DNA of 64,000 nucleotides from Aeromicrobium flavum. GTDB lineage: Bacteria > Actinomycetota > Actinomycetes > Propionibacteriales > Nocardioidaceae. Below, in pieces: positions 1 to 8,423 of this stretch (positions are counted from its first letter, which is position 1; every line of letters starts with the position of its first letter). The stretch covers positions 1 to 64,000 of the forward strand of contig NZ_BJZQ01000007.1 in NCBI RefSeq assembly GCF_007992115.1, in the 5' to 3' direction. A program made the position numbers and the translations under genes. The notes beneath the pieces are model-generated. The model saw only the letters and a list, made by a program, of their open reading frames with translations, searched no databases and was not told where the DNA came from.

Positions 1-251
1 CCCGCCATGAAGCCCACCAGAGCCAGCACCGGTCCGAGTACCGGCAGGTCCTCGGCGCCGACGACGGCCATGCCGAGGATGACGACGTTGCCGGTCATGT
101 TGCCGGTGAAGACGCGGTCGAGGCCGAGGTAGCCGACGGCGTCGACGATGCCGGTGGAGAAGGTCAGGGCCAGCATCAGGACGAGGTGCTGGCGGTCGGT
201 GGGGAGGCGTCGGATCACGCCCTGATCGTGCTGCACGGCGGCGACGGGCAC
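1..251 (-). CDS. DUF1275 (YoaK-family) membrane protein, 3' part missing
   Basis: Reading the minus strand from a GTG at 251 gives a hydrophobic N-terminus containing TGIVDAVGYLGLDRVFTGNM followed by TGNVVILG. This is the signature of the YoaK/DUF1275 family, small multi-pass inner-membrane proteins whose substrate is not established. Only about 83 codons lie inside the window; the rest runs off the left edge. A second in-frame GTG at 218 is a possible start and neither has a convincing ribosome binding site. The gene is divergent from the amidohydrolase at 301, and the GlnR-like site described there lies in the shared region. The family call is fairly secure; the start is not. Confidence 0.7.
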   Translation of the reverse strand, partial: MPVAAVQHDQGVIRRLPTDRQHLVLMLALTFSTGIVDAVGYLGLDRVFTGNMTGNVVILGMAVVGAEDLPVLGPVLALVGFMA

Positions 252-294
252 GTCATCGGTGCGTCACGGCGGCGTTACACGACCTCCCTACGCT
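241..294 (+). promoter_or_regulatory. Promoter with GlnR-like box for the fmdA-like operon
   Basis: The -10-like TACGCT lies at 289-294, exactly 6 bases before the GTG at 301, an arrangement typical of leaderless transcripts. Ten bases upstream of it is GTTAC (274-278), with GTCAC (263-267), GTCAT (252-256) and GCGAC (241-245) at 6-base intervals. This resembles the GlnR layout of GTnAC and GAAAC pentamers. The stretch GGCGTTACAC, 8 bases, then TA recurs in near-identical form before uraD. Confidence 0.5.
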
Positions 295-300
295 CAGCGC

Positions 301-1353
301 GTGACCGTCCTGCACCCCGGCGTCGACGTCCCGCACGGGGCGACCTACCTGCCCTCCACCGTCGACCACCTCCGCTGGGGTCGCCTGCCCTGCGCGGCCG
401 ACGACCCCGTCCTCACGGTCGACCCCGGCACCGAGGTCGTGTTCGACACCATCAGCCACGAGGGGATCCTCGAGGACCAGGGCCGCGACCCGCGCTCGTT
501 CTTCTCGCCGTACGACGTCGAGGTGCTCGACGACGCGGTCGCGCTGGCCGCCTCCGACGTCGAGCGGACCTTCGGCGCCGACGGCCCGCACGTGGTGACC
601 GGACCGGTGGCGGTGCGCGGCGCCCGCGTCGGCGACCTGCTGGCCATGACCGTCGTCGGGACGACGCCGCGCGTGCCCTACGGCGTCGTCTCCAACCGAC
701 ACGGGCGCGGAGCACTGCCCGAGGAGTACCCGGCGTACGGCGACGTGATGAGCGTCTTCGCCCGCGTCGAGGACGGCCGGGGCGCGATGTCCTACGGACC
801 CGGCGACGACCGCGCGGTGCGGTTCCCGCTGGCGCCGTTCCTCGGGATCATGGGCGTCGCCGTCGCCGGCGACGAGCGTCCCCACAGCGTCCCGCCCGGC
901 CGCCACGGCGGCAACATCGACATCAACCTGCTGACCGCGGGCTCGACGCTCTACCTGCCCGTGCAGGTGGACGGCGCCCTGGCGTACGTCGGCGACCCGC
1001 ACTTCGCCCAGGGTGACGGCGAGGTCGCGTTGACCGCCATGGAAGCCTCGCTGCGCGCGACGGTGCGGTTCGACGTCGTGGCTCGCGAGGACGCGGTCCG
1101 TGAGTTCGGCGAGGTCGTGGGGCCGCTGGCGCAGACCCGCGACCTCCTCGTGCCGACCGGCATGGATCCCGACCTCGACGTCGCGGTGCAGAACTGCGTG
1201 CGCGCCGCGATCGGGCTGCTGCAGGCGCGGTACGGGATGCACCCGGCGCACGCCTACGCCTACCTGAGCGCCGCCACGGACTTCAACATCAGCCAGGTGG
1301 TCGACCTGGTCAAGGGCGTGCACGCACGCATCCGGATCGAGGACTTCGCGTGA
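301..1353 (+). CDS. fmdA: Acetamidase/formamidase (FmdA/AmdA) family amidohydrolase
   Basis: This 350-residue protein has the layout of the FmdA/AmdA family, zinc-dependent cytosolic enzymes that hydrolyse small amides to acid and ammonia. Typical stretches are FDTISHEGI, GPVAVRGARVGDLL, GGNIDINLL, YLPVQVDGALAYVGDPHFAQ and the C-terminal AYAYLSAATDFNISQVV. The GTG at 301 is preferred over an upstream in-frame codon because it follows TACGCT by 6 bases and removes residues outside the family alignment. Its stop overlaps the start of the amidase (GTGA). As first gene of a ureide cluster it may process a late amide such as oxamate or formamide, which is inference; the true substrate is unknown. 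Confidence 0.82.
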   Translation: MTVLHPGVDVPHGATYLPSTVDHLRWGRLPCAADDPVLTVDPGTEVVFDTISHEGILEDQGRDPRSFFSPYDVEVLDDAVALAASDVERTFGADGPHVVTGPVAVRGARVGDLLAMTVVGTTPRVPYGVVSNRHGRGALPEEYPAYGDVMSVFARVEDGRGAMSYGPGDDRAVRFPLAPFLGIMGVAVAGDERPHSVPPGRHGGNIDINLLTAGSTLYLPVQVDGALAYVGDPHFAQGDGEVALTAMEASLRATVRFDVVAREDAVREFGEVVGPLAQTRDLLVPTGMDPDLDVAVQNCVRAAIGLLQARYGMHPAHAYAYLSAATDFNISQVVDLVKGVHARIRIEDFA

Positions 1354-2870
1354 CCGCGGTGCTGGGCGATCCGGCGCCGGCCGGGCTCCTCGACGCCTTC
1401 TGGGCGTACGAGCGCGCGCTCATGGCCAACGACCTCGAGCAGCTCGACCGGCTGTTCGCCGACCGCCCCGACACGCTGCGCGGCGACGCAGCCGGACTGC
1501 TCGTCGGGCACGAGCAGATCCGCCGGTTCCGCGGCGGGCGCGGGGGAGCGCGACTCCGGACCGTGCTGGACGTGCACGTCCGCGTGCTGGGTGCCGAGCA
1601 TGCCCTCGTCGTGGCGGTCACCGAGCTCGAGCGAGGCGGGCGGGGCCAGCAGACCCAGGTCTGGCAACGCGGTGCCGACGGCTGGCAGGTCACGGCGGCG
1701 CACGTCACCGTGCCGGCCGCCGCACACGACGCGCGGATCTGGCGGGTGGTCGGCGACCCGCTCGTGCGCCCCACCGGCGCCGGTCCGCTCGACGGGCTCG
1801 ACGTCGCGGTCAAGGACCTCTTCGCCGTGGCCGGGCAGCCCGTCGGCGCGGGCAACCCGACGTGGCTCGGCCATGCCCCGGTCGAGACGACCCATGCGTG
1901 GGCCGTGCGGACCCTGCTGGGCGCCGGTGCCGCCGTGCGCGGCATCGCGCGCACCGACGAGTTCGCGTACAGCCTGGCCGGTGCCAACGCGCACCACGGC
2001 TCGCCGCCCAACCCCCGCGCCCCCGGCCGGATCAGCGGGGGTTCGAGCTCGGGTTCGGCGAGCGCCGTCTCCCTTGGGCACGCGGCGATCGGCCTCGGCA
2101 CCGACACCGGTGGGTCGATCCGGGTGCCCGCCGCATACCAAGGCCTCTTCGGCATCCGCACCACGCACGGGGCGATCCCGACAGCGGGGGTACTGCCGCT
2201 GGCGCCGACATTCGACACCGTCGGCTGGCTGACTCGCGAGGCCTCGCTGCTCGCCCGGGTGGGCGACGTGCTGTTGCCGGAGGTGGCGCCCCGCCCCGTG
2301 CGCGAGATCGTGGTGGTCCCCGAGCTGCTCGCCCTGGCCGAGCCGGACGTCGCGGAGGCCGTCGGGGCCTTCGCTGCGAGCGTGGACGCCACAACCGAGT
2401 CGTGGGACCTCGCGCACCTCGAGTCCTGGCGCGAGGCGTTCCGCGTGCACCAGGCCGCCCAGGCCTGGGCAGCCCACGGACCGTGGCTGCGCACGCGCCT
2501 CGACTCGCTCGGACCCGACGTGCGCGCGCGGTTCGAGGCCGCCGCGGAGATCACCTCCGCGCAGGCCGTGGCCGCCGCGATCGGCGTCGCCTCGGCGGGC
2601 CGCACGATCCGCCGCCTCGTGGGCGACCGCGTGGTGGTGCTGCCGTCCGCGTCGTCGGTGGCGCCGTTGCTCGCCGAGGACGTCTCGGCCGTGCGCGACG
2701 CGACGATGCGGCTGACCTGCCTGGCCGGGCTCGGGGGCCTGCCCGCGGTGACCGTTCCCCGCGCGACGGAGGAGGGCCTGCCGTGCGGGGTCGGCCTCGT
2801 GGCCGGTCCGGGCCGCGACCGCGACCTGCTGGGCTTCGTCCGGGACCGGGAAGAACGTTTACGCCGCTGA
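1350..2870 (+). CDS. AtzH/HpxZ-like domain fused to an amidase-signature hydrolase
   Basis: Residues 1-130 look like an AtzH/HpxZ (DUF3225, SnoaL-fold) domain. Residues 140-500 are an amidase-signature hydrolase with the catalytic set visible: Lys155 in VAVKDLF, the serine loop SGGSSSGSA (229-237) and GTDTGGSIR (250-258). In Klebsiella purine catabolism HpxZ and the amidase HpxY are separate neighbouring proteins, and AtzE and AtzH appear in cyanuric acid breakdown; here the two are one chain. No AtzG/HpxX-like small subunit is visible nearby. The gene overlaps the preceding amidohydrolase by 4 bases. Position beside an oxalurate-forming pathway suggests hydrolysis of oxalurate or another N-carbamoyl or amide intermediate, but the substrate is inferred only. 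Confidence 0.83.
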   Translation: MTAVLGDPAPAGLLDAFWAYERALMANDLEQLDRLFADRPDTLRGDAAGLLVGHEQIRRFRGGRGGARLRTVLDVHVRVLGAEHALVVAVTELERGGRGQQTQVWQRGADGWQVTAAHVTVPAAAHDARIWRVVGDPLVRPTGAGPLDGLDVAVKDLFAVAGQPVGAGNPTWLGHAPVETTHAWAVRTLLGAGAAVRGIARTDEFAYSLAGANAHHGSPPNPRAPGRISGGSSSGSASAVSLGHAAIGLGTDTGGSIRVPAAYQGLFGIRTTHGAIPTAGVLPLAPTFDTVGWLTREASLLARVGDVLLPEVAPRPVREIVVVPELLALAEPDVAEAVGAFAASVDATTESWDLAHLESWREAFRVHQAAQAWAAHGPWLRTRLDSLGPDVRARFEAAAEITSAQAVAAAIGVASAGRTIRRLVGDRVVVLPSASSVAPLLAEDVSAVRDATMRLTCLAGLGGLPAVTVPRATEEGLPCGVGLVAGPGRDRDLLGFVRDREERLRR

Positions 2871-2910
2871 AACGATCGTTGCAGCCGGCGTAACACCGCC
2901 CGCCTAGCGT
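2857..2910 (+). promoter_or_regulatory. Dyad operator, GlnR-like box and -10 before uraD
   Basis: The -10-like TAGCGT lies at 2905-2910, 8 bases before the uraD ATG. Ten bases upstream is GTAAC (2890-2894); TTTAC (2858-2862) and GAAAC (2869-2873) stand 6 bases apart further up. The whole stretch 2857-2894 is also a near-perfect dyad centred on CGATCG, with inner arms CTGAAACGAT and ATCGTTGCAG. It may bind GlnR, the RpiR regulator encoded downstream, or both. It overlaps the 3' end of the amidase gene. Confidence 0.55.
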
Positions 2911-2918
2911 CAGGTCGC

Positions 2919-3410
2919 ATGGACATCACGACGTTCGACGCGGCCGACGCGGCCACGGCGTCCGCGCTCGTGCGCACGTGCGCCAAGGTCGATTCGTGGG
3001 TCGCCGCCGTCGTCGCGGGACGGCCGTACGGCACCGTCGACGCGGTGCTCGCGCAGGCCGACGCGCTGGCCTCGGGGTGGGGCGCGGCCGAGGTCGCGGA
3101 GGCGCTGGCCGACCACCCCCGCATCGGCGAGAAGCCGCACGGGGACGGCGCGAGTGCCGAGCTCTCGCGCAGCGAGCAGTCGGGGGTCGACACCGATCGC
3201 GACACCGCGGTGCGCCTCGCCGCGGGCAACCGCCGCTACGAGCGGCGGTTCGACCGCATCTTCCTGGTGCGGGCCGCGGGCCGCAGCGCCGAGGAGATCC
3301 TCCAGCACCTCGAACGCCGCCTCGAGAACGACCCCGAGACCGAGCTGGCGGTCACCGCCGGCCAGCTCCGCGAGATCGCCGCCCTGCGGCTGGAGGGAAT
3401 CCTGTCATGA
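2919..3410 (+). CDS. uraD: 2-oxo-4-hydroxy-4-carboxy-5-ureidoimidazoline decarboxylase
   Basis: OHCU decarboxylase performs the last step from urate to S-allantoin. At 163 residues the protein has family length and carries the active-site HPRIG (His66) and SRSEQSG (83-89, with Glu86 and Gln87). It is the first gene of a tightly packed operon and is followed by HIU hydrolase with a 4-base ATGA overlap, so the two labile intermediates 5-hydroxyisourate and OHCU are handled by translationally coupled enzymes. A promoter with an unusual dyad lies directly upstream. The protein is expected to be cytosolic. Confidence 0.93.
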   Translation: MDITTFDAADAATASALVRTCAKVDSWVAAVVAGRPYGTVDAVLAQADALASGWGAAEVAEALADHPRIGEKPHGDGASAELSRSEQSGVDTDRDTAVRLAAGNRRYERRFDRIFLVRAAGRSAEEILQHLERRLENDPETELAVTAGQLREIAALRLEGILS

Positions 3411-3712
3411 CCACCCTGTCCACCCACGTCCTCGACGCCGCGCGCGGCCGGCCCGCCGCCGGCCTGGTGGTCACGCTCGACGGCACGCTCGCCGCCACCA
3501 CGGACACCGACGGCCGCATCGCCTTCGACGGCGAGATCGGGGCGGGCCCGCACGCCCTCGAGTACGCGACCGGCGCCTGGTTCGACGACCAGTACCGCGA
3601 CACGTTCTTCCCCTCGGCGCACGTGGCGTTCGTGGTCGAGCCGGACCGGCCGCACCTGCACGTGGCCCTGCTGCTGGGCCCGTTCTCCTACACCGCCTAC
3701 CGAGGGAGCTGA
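3407..3712 (+). CDS. uraH: 5-Hydroxyisourate hydrolase (transthyretin-like)
   Basis: This 101-residue protein belongs to the transthyretin-related family that hydrolyses 5-hydroxyisourate to OHCU. The N-terminal LSTHVLD carries the conserved active-site histidine (His7), and the chain ends in HLHVALLLGPFSYTAYRGS, whose terminal YRGS is the family signature. There is no signal peptide, so it acts in the cytosol; active members are homotetramers. The ATG at 3407 overlaps the uraD stop, and the urate oxidase start follows 3 bases after its own stop, giving the order uraD-uraH-urate oxidase. Confidence 0.94.
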   Translation: MTTLSTHVLDAARGRPAAGLVVTLDGTLAATTDTDGRIAFDGEIGAGPHALEYATGAWFDDQYRDTFFPSAHVAFVVEPDRPHLHVALLLGPFSYTAYRGS

Positions 3713-3714
3713 GC

Positions 3715-4620
3715 ATGGCGCAGGGCGACATCATCCTGGGGCCGAACCAGTACGGGAAGGCCGAGTGCCGGCTGGTGCGGGTCACGCGCGACACCCCGGT
3801 CCACCGCATCGAGGACCTCAACGTCACGACCCAGCTGCGCGGCGACTTCACCGACTGCCACGTCGTGGGCGACAACTCCCACGTCGTGGCGACCGACACC
3901 CAGAAGAACACGGTCTACGCGTATGCCCGCGAGCACGGGATCGGGTCGCCCGAGCAGTTCCTGATGACGCTGGGCCGACATTTCGTCGACGACTTCGAGC
4001 AGGTCACCGGCGGGCGCTGGGAGTCGCAGCTGTACGCCTGGGACCGGATCGGGGTCGACGGACGACCGCACGACCACGCGTTCGTCCGCGAGGGCCGCGA
4101 GGTGCGCACCACCCTGGTGCAGAAGGACGGCGACGAGACGTGGGTGCTCGCGGGGTTCACCGACTGCACCGTCCTGAAGTCGACGGGCTCGGAGTTCCAC
4201 GGGTTCCCGCGCGACCGGTACACGACCCTCGTCGAGACCGACGACCGGATCCTGGCCACGTCGGTCACGGCCTGGTGGCGCTACACGTCAGCCGACCTCG
4301 GCGACTGGAACGAGCGGTACGCGGCCATCCGCGACCTCATGCTCGAGACGTTCGCGAGCCTGCACTCGCTGGCGCTGCAGCAGACGATCTTCGCGATGGG
4401 CCGCGCCGTGCTGGAACGGTTCCCCGAGGTCGCCGAGGTCAAGCTCTCGTGCCCGAACAAGCACCACTTCGCGGTCGACCTGACGCCGTTCGGCCTCGAC
4501 AACCCGAACGAGGTCTTCCTCGCCGCCGACCGTCCGTACGGGCTCATCCAGGCCACCGTCCAGCGCGAGGGCGCGCCCGAGGCGCCGCAGGCCTGGGCCA
4601 CCGTGCCCGGGTTCTGCTGA
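3715..4620 (+). CDS. pucL: Urate oxidase (cofactor-free uricase)
   Basis: Urate oxidase converts urate and O2 to 5-hydroxyisourate and H2O2 without a cofactor. The 301-residue protein shows the T-fold hallmarks: TDTQKNTVYAYA (60-71) with the catalytic threonine region, an N-terminal lysine in YGKAECRL, SEFHGFPRDRYTTL in the middle, and the urate-binding signature LSCPNKHHFAVDL near the C-terminus. Length and motif spacing match bacterial uricases. It starts 3 bases after the HIU hydrolase stop and ends 10 bases before allantoinase. The xanthine-dehydrogenase-type enzyme downstream in the same operon would supply its substrate. Confidence 0.95.
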   Translation: MAQGDIILGPNQYGKAECRLVRVTRDTPVHRIEDLNVTTQLRGDFTDCHVVGDNSHVVATDTQKNTVYAYAREHGIGSPEQFLMTLGRHFVDDFEQVTGGRWESQLYAWDRIGVDGRPHDHAFVREGREVRTTLVQKDGDETWVLAGFTDCTVLKSTGSEFHGFPRDRYTTLVETDDRILATSVTAWWRYTSADLGDWNERYAAIRDLMLETFASLHSLALQQTIFAMGRAVLERFPEVAEVKLSCPNKHHFAVDLTPFGLDNPNEVFLAADRPYGLIQATVQREGAPEAPQAWATVPGFC

Positions 4621-4630
4621 GCGGCGACGC

Positions 4631-5980
4631 ATGCGACTCGAGGCGGTCTCGGCCCGGCAGGTGCTGGTGGACGGCGCGTTCCGGCCGGCCACGGTGGTGC
4701 TGCGCGACGGCCGGATCGCGTCGATCGACCCGTTCCGCGACGTCTCCGGCGACGGCGTCCTGCGCGTCCCCGACGCGGCCGTCGTCGTGCCCGGCGTCGT
4801 CGACACCCACGTGCACGTCAACGAGCCGGGACGCACCGAGTGGGAGGGGTTCCGGTCGGCCACCGAGGCCGCCGCGCTCGGCGGGGTGACGACGCTCGTC
4901 GACATGCCGCTCAACGCGATCCCGCCCACCACCACCGTCGCGCACCTCGAGCTCAAGCAGCAGGCGGCGCAGCACCAGCTGCTGGTCGACGTCGGGTTCT
5001 GGGGCGGGGCCGTGCCGGGCAACGTCGGCGACCTCGAGCCGCTGTGGGACGCCGGCGTGTTCGGCTTCAAGTGCTTCCTGTCGCCGTCGGGGGTCGACGA
5101 GTTCCCGCCGCTCGACCGTGCCGAGCTCCTGGCCGCGCTGCGCGAGATCGCCCGGTTCGACGGGCTGATGATCGTGCACGCCGAGGATGCCGCGATCCTC
5201 GAGTCGACCCCCGCACCCGCCACGCGGTCCTACCGCGAGTTCGCCGCCTCGCGTCCCGACGCCGCGGAGGCGGCGGCGATCCGGCAGGTCGTCGACGGGG
5301 CGCGCGAGACGGGCGCGCGGGTGCACGTGCTGCACCTGTCCAGCGCCCGCGCCCTCGACGTGATCGCCGAGGCCCGCGCCGAGGGACTGCGGCTCACCGT
5401 CGAGACGTGCCCGCACTACCTGTGCTTCACCGCGGACGCGATCCCCGATGCCGCGCCTGAGTTCACGTGCTGCCCGCCGATCCGCGACGCCGGCAACCGT
5501 GAGGCGCTGTGGCAGGCGCTCGACGAGGGACTGATCGACTGCGTCGTCAGCGACCACTCGCCGTCCAGCCCCGCGGAGAAGTACCGCGGCGACGGCGACC
5601 TGATGCAGGCGTGGGGCGGAATCTCGGGCCTGCAGGTCGGATTCGCCGCGATGGCGCACGAGGCACGGCGCCGGGGGATCGGGCCGGATCGGGTCAGCGC
5701 GTGGATGTCGCGGAACACCGCGGACCTCGTCGGCCTGGGCCGCAAGGGCCGGATCGAGGTGGGCGCCGACGCCGACCTCGCCGTGTACGACCCCACCACG
5801 CCGTACCTCGTGGAGGCCGCGAGCCTGGCGCACCGCCACCCGATCTCCGCGTACGACGGCCTCCGCCTCGACGGGCGCGTCACCACCACGGTGGTGCGCG
5901 GCGAGATCGTCGACGCCGCCGCGCCCGACCCCACCCACGGCCGTCCCCTGACCCGTCCCGACCTCGGAGAGCACCCATGA
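4631..5980 (+). CDS. allB: Allantoinase
   Basis: Allantoinase opens allantoin to allantoate. The 449-residue protein is a cyclic amidohydrolase with a binuclear metal site: DTHVHVNEPGR (metal histidines 60 and 62), the carboxylated lysine in FGFKCFLSPSG (Lys147), MIVHAED, LHLSSARAL, ETCPHYLCF and SDHSPSSP. PHYL and the asparagine-glutamate-proline after the first histidines favour allantoinase over dihydropyrimidinase or dihydroorotase. It sits between urate oxidase and pucG and overlaps pucG by 4 bases, consistent with one polycistronic message. Confidence 0.92.
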   Translation: MRLEAVSARQVLVDGAFRPATVVLRDGRIASIDPFRDVSGDGVLRVPDAAVVVPGVVDTHVHVNEPGRTEWEGFRSATEAAALGGVTTLVDMPLNAIPPTTTVAHLELKQQAAQHQLLVDVGFWGGAVPGNVGDLEPLWDAGVFGFKCFLSPSGVDEFPPLDRAELLAALREIARFDGLMIVHAEDAAILESTPAPATRSYREFAASRPDAAEAAAIRQVVDGARETGARVHVLHLSSARALDVIAEARAEGLRLTVETCPHYLCFTADAIPDAAPEFTCCPPIRDAGNREALWQALDEGLIDCVVSDHSPSSPAEKYRGDGDLMQAWGGISGLQVGFAAMAHEARRRGIGPDRVSAWMSRNTADLVGLGRKGRIEVGADADLAVYDPTTPYLVEAASLAHRHPISAYDGLRLDGRVTTTVVRGEIVDAAAPDPTHGRPLTRPDLGEHP

Positions 5981-7191
5981 CGACCGCGTCCGTGAACCCG
6001 CCGCCCCGCCTGCTGATGGGCCCCGGCCCGATCACCGCCGACCCGCGCGTCCTGCGCGCGATGTCGGCCCAGCTCGTGGGCCAGTACGACCCCGCCATGA
6101 CCTCGTACATGAACGAGACGATGGAGCTCTACCGCCACGTCTTCCGCACCTCGAACGAGCAGACGCTCCTCGTCGACGGCACCTCGCGCGCCGGCATCGA
6201 GGCGGCCCTGGTGTCGCTGCTCGAGCCCGGCGACCGGGTGCTCGTGCCCGTCTTCGGCCGCTTCGGCCACCTGCTGGCCGAGATCGGCGAGCGGTGCGGC
6301 GCCGAGGTGCACACCATCGAGACGCCCTGGGGCACGGTGTTCACCCCCGAGCAGGTCGAGGAGGCCGTGCTCGCCGTGCGGCCGAAGGTGCTCGCGGTCG
6401 TGCACGGCGACACCGCCACCACGATGTGCCAGCCGCTCGACGACCTCGGCGAGATCTGCCGCCGGCACGACGTGCTGCTGTACTGCGACGCGACGGCGAC
6501 GCTCGGCGGCAACCGGTTCGAGACCGACGGGTGGGACGTCGACGTGGCCTCGGCCGGCCTGCAGAAGTGTCTCGGCGGTCCGTCCGGCAGCGCCCCGATC
6601 ACGATCGGTTCGCGGGCGGTGCGGGTGATCGAGGGTCGGCGTCACGTCGAGGCCGGCATCGCCGAGTCCGGCGACGTCGGACGGGGCGTGCGGATCGCGT
6701 CGAACTACCTCGACCTCGCCCAGATCATCGACTACTGGGGCCCACGCCGGCTCAACCACCACACCGAGGCGACGACGATGCTCTACGGCGCCCGCGAGTG
6801 CGCGCGGCTGCTCGTCGACGAGGGGGTCGACGTGGCCGTCGAGCGCCACCGCCTGCACGGCGCCGCGATGCTGGCGGGCGTGCAGGGGCTCGGGCTGCAG
6901 GTGTTCGGCGACGTCGCGCACAAGATGCACAACGTCGTCGCGGTGCACATCCCCGACGGCGTCGACGGCGACCGCACGCGCGCGGGACTCCTGACGGACT
7001 TCGGCATCGAGATCGGCACGTCGTTCGGGCCCCTGCACGGCAAGGTCTGGCGGATCGGCACGATGGGCCACAACGCGCGCAAGGACGCGGTGCTGGTGAC
7101 GCTGGCGGCGCTGGAGCAGGTGCTCCGGGCCGCGGGCGTGCCCGTCACCGCCGGCGCCGGCGTGGGCGCGGCGCAGGAGGTCTACGCGTGA
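5977..7191 (+). CDS. pucG: (S)-Ureidoglycine--glyoxylate aminotransferase
   Basis: PucG is a fold-type I PLP aminotransferase that transfers the amino group of ureidoglycine to glyoxylate, giving oxalurate and glycine. The 404-residue protein begins with PPRLLMGPGPITADPRVL, typical of the alanine-glyoxylate/PucG group, and has the Schiff-base lysine in SAGLQKCLGGPSG (Lys197). Its location between allantoinase and allantoate amidohydrolase separates it from ordinary serine-pyruvate aminotransferases. With this enzyme the pathway ends in oxalurate instead of ureidoglycolate and urea. It overlaps its neighbours by 4 bases on both sides. Confidence 0.9.
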   Translation: MTTASVNPPPRLLMGPGPITADPRVLRAMSAQLVGQYDPAMTSYMNETMELYRHVFRTSNEQTLLVDGTSRAGIEAALVSLLEPGDRVLVPVFGRFGHLLAEIGERCGAEVHTIETPWGTVFTPEQVEEAVLAVRPKVLAVVHGDTATTMCQPLDDLGEICRRHDVLLYCDATATLGGNRFETDGWDVDVASAGLQKCLGGPSGSAPITIGSRAVRVIEGRRHVEAGIAESGDVGRGVRIASNYLDLAQIIDYWGPRRLNHHTEATTMLYGARECARLLVDEGVDVAVERHRLHGAAMLAGVQGLGLQVFGDVAHKMHNVVAVHIPDGVDGDRTRAGLLTDFGIEIGTSFGPLHGKVWRIGTMGHNARKDAVLVTLAALEQVLRAAGVPVTAGAGVGAAQEVYA

Positions 7192-8423
7192 CGACCGCCG
7201 CCGAGGTCCTCGCCCGCTGCGCCGAGCTCGACCGGCACTCGGCCCATCCGACCCGTCTCGAGCGGGTGCACCTGACCCCGCAGCACGCGGCGGCCAACGC
7301 GCGCGTCGCCGGGTGGATGGCCGACGCAGGCCTGCGGACCTGGCAGGACGCCGCCGGCAACCAGTACGGCCGCCGCGAGGGGCGCGCGCCCGGCCTGCCC
7401 GCCCTGCTGCTGGGCTCGCACCTCGACACGGTGCCGGACGCCGGCTCGTACGACGGGATGCTCGGTGTGGTCATGGCCATCGCGGTCGCCGAGCGGCTGG
7501 GCGACCGGACGGCGGCGCTGCCGTTCGCGCTGGAGGTGGTGGGCTTCGGCGACGAGGAGGGCACTCGGTTCGGGAAGGCCCTGCTCGGCAGCTGCGCCGC
7601 CGCCGGCACGTGGGATCCGGCCTGGTGGGACCTGGCGGACGCGGACGGCGTCACCCTGCGGCAGGCGTTCGTCGACTTCGGCCTCGATCCCGCGCACGTC
7701 GGCGAGGCGGCCCGCCGCACCGAGGAGCTGGTCGGCTACCTGGAGGCGCACATCGAGCAGGGCCCGTACCTCGAGGAGGCGGACGTGTCGCTGGGCTACG
7801 TCACCGCCATCGCGGGGGCGCGCCGCTTCGTGGTCAGCGTCCTCGGTGAGGCCCGGCACGCGGGCGGCACGCCGTACGAGCGCCGCAAGGACGCGCTCGT
7901 CGGCGCCGCGGAGTGCATCACGGCGATCGAGCGCCTGGTGCGCCCCTCGGGCTGCATCGCGACCGTCGGCCGGATCGCGGTCCGCCCCGGCGCCGTCAAC
8001 GTCATCCCCGGCCGCGCCGACTTCACCCTCGACCTGCGCGCCGCCACCGACGAGGACCGCGACGCCATGTGGAAGCGGCTGGACGTCGAGCTGCACGAGC
8101 TGTGCACGGCGCGAGGACTCGGCCTCGAGGTTGTCGAGAACCACCGCGCCCCGGCGATGCCGTGCGCTCCGTGGCTGACCGAGGCCGTCGTGGAGGGGAT
8201 CGCGGCCGCCGGAGATCCCGCACCGATGGGCCTGTGGAGCCGGGCCGGCCACGACGGCATGGCCGTGGGCGCCGTCACCGACGTCGCGATGCTGTTCCTG
8301 CGGTGCGCCGACGGCGTCAGCCACCACCCCGACGAAGAGGTGCGCGAGATCGACGTGGCCCGCGGCCTCGACGCGCTCGAGCACGCGGTGCTGGCGGTGG
8401 CCGAGCGGGTGGAGCGGCGATGA
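7188..8423 (+). CDS. allC: Allantoate amidohydrolase (M20/HyuC-type)
   Basis: This 411-residue metallohydrolase of the M20 amidohydrolase/carbamoylase group removes ammonia and CO2 from allantoate to yield ureidoglycine. Metal and substrate motifs are visible in order: SHLDTVPDAGSYDGMLGV (His78, Asp80, Asp89), GDEEGTRFG, EAHIEQGP, GEARHAGG in the dimerisation domain, SRAGHDGM and VSHHPDEEV. The same family includes ureidoglycolate hydrolases and N-carbamoyl amino acid hydrolases, so specificity rests on context. The GTG start sits in a GTGA overlap with pucG, and its own stop overlaps the RpiR regulator. Confidence 0.87.
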   Translation: MTTAAEVLARCAELDRHSAHPTRLERVHLTPQHAAANARVAGWMADAGLRTWQDAAGNQYGRREGRAPGLPALLLGSHLDTVPDAGSYDGMLGVVMAIAVAERLGDRTAALPFALEVVGFGDEEGTRFGKALLGSCAAAGTWDPAWWDLADADGVTLRQAFVDFGLDPAHVGEAARRTEELVGYLEAHIEQGPYLEEADVSLGYVTAIAGARRFVVSVLGEARHAGGTPYERRKDALVGAAECITAIERLVRPSGCIATVGRIAVRPGAVNVIPGRADFTLDLRAATDEDRDAMWKRLDVELHELCTARGLGLEVVENHRAPAMPCAPWLTEAVVEGIAAAGDPAPMGLWSRAGHDGMAVGAVTDVAMLFLRCADGVSHHPDEEVREIDVARGLDALEHAVLAVAERVERR

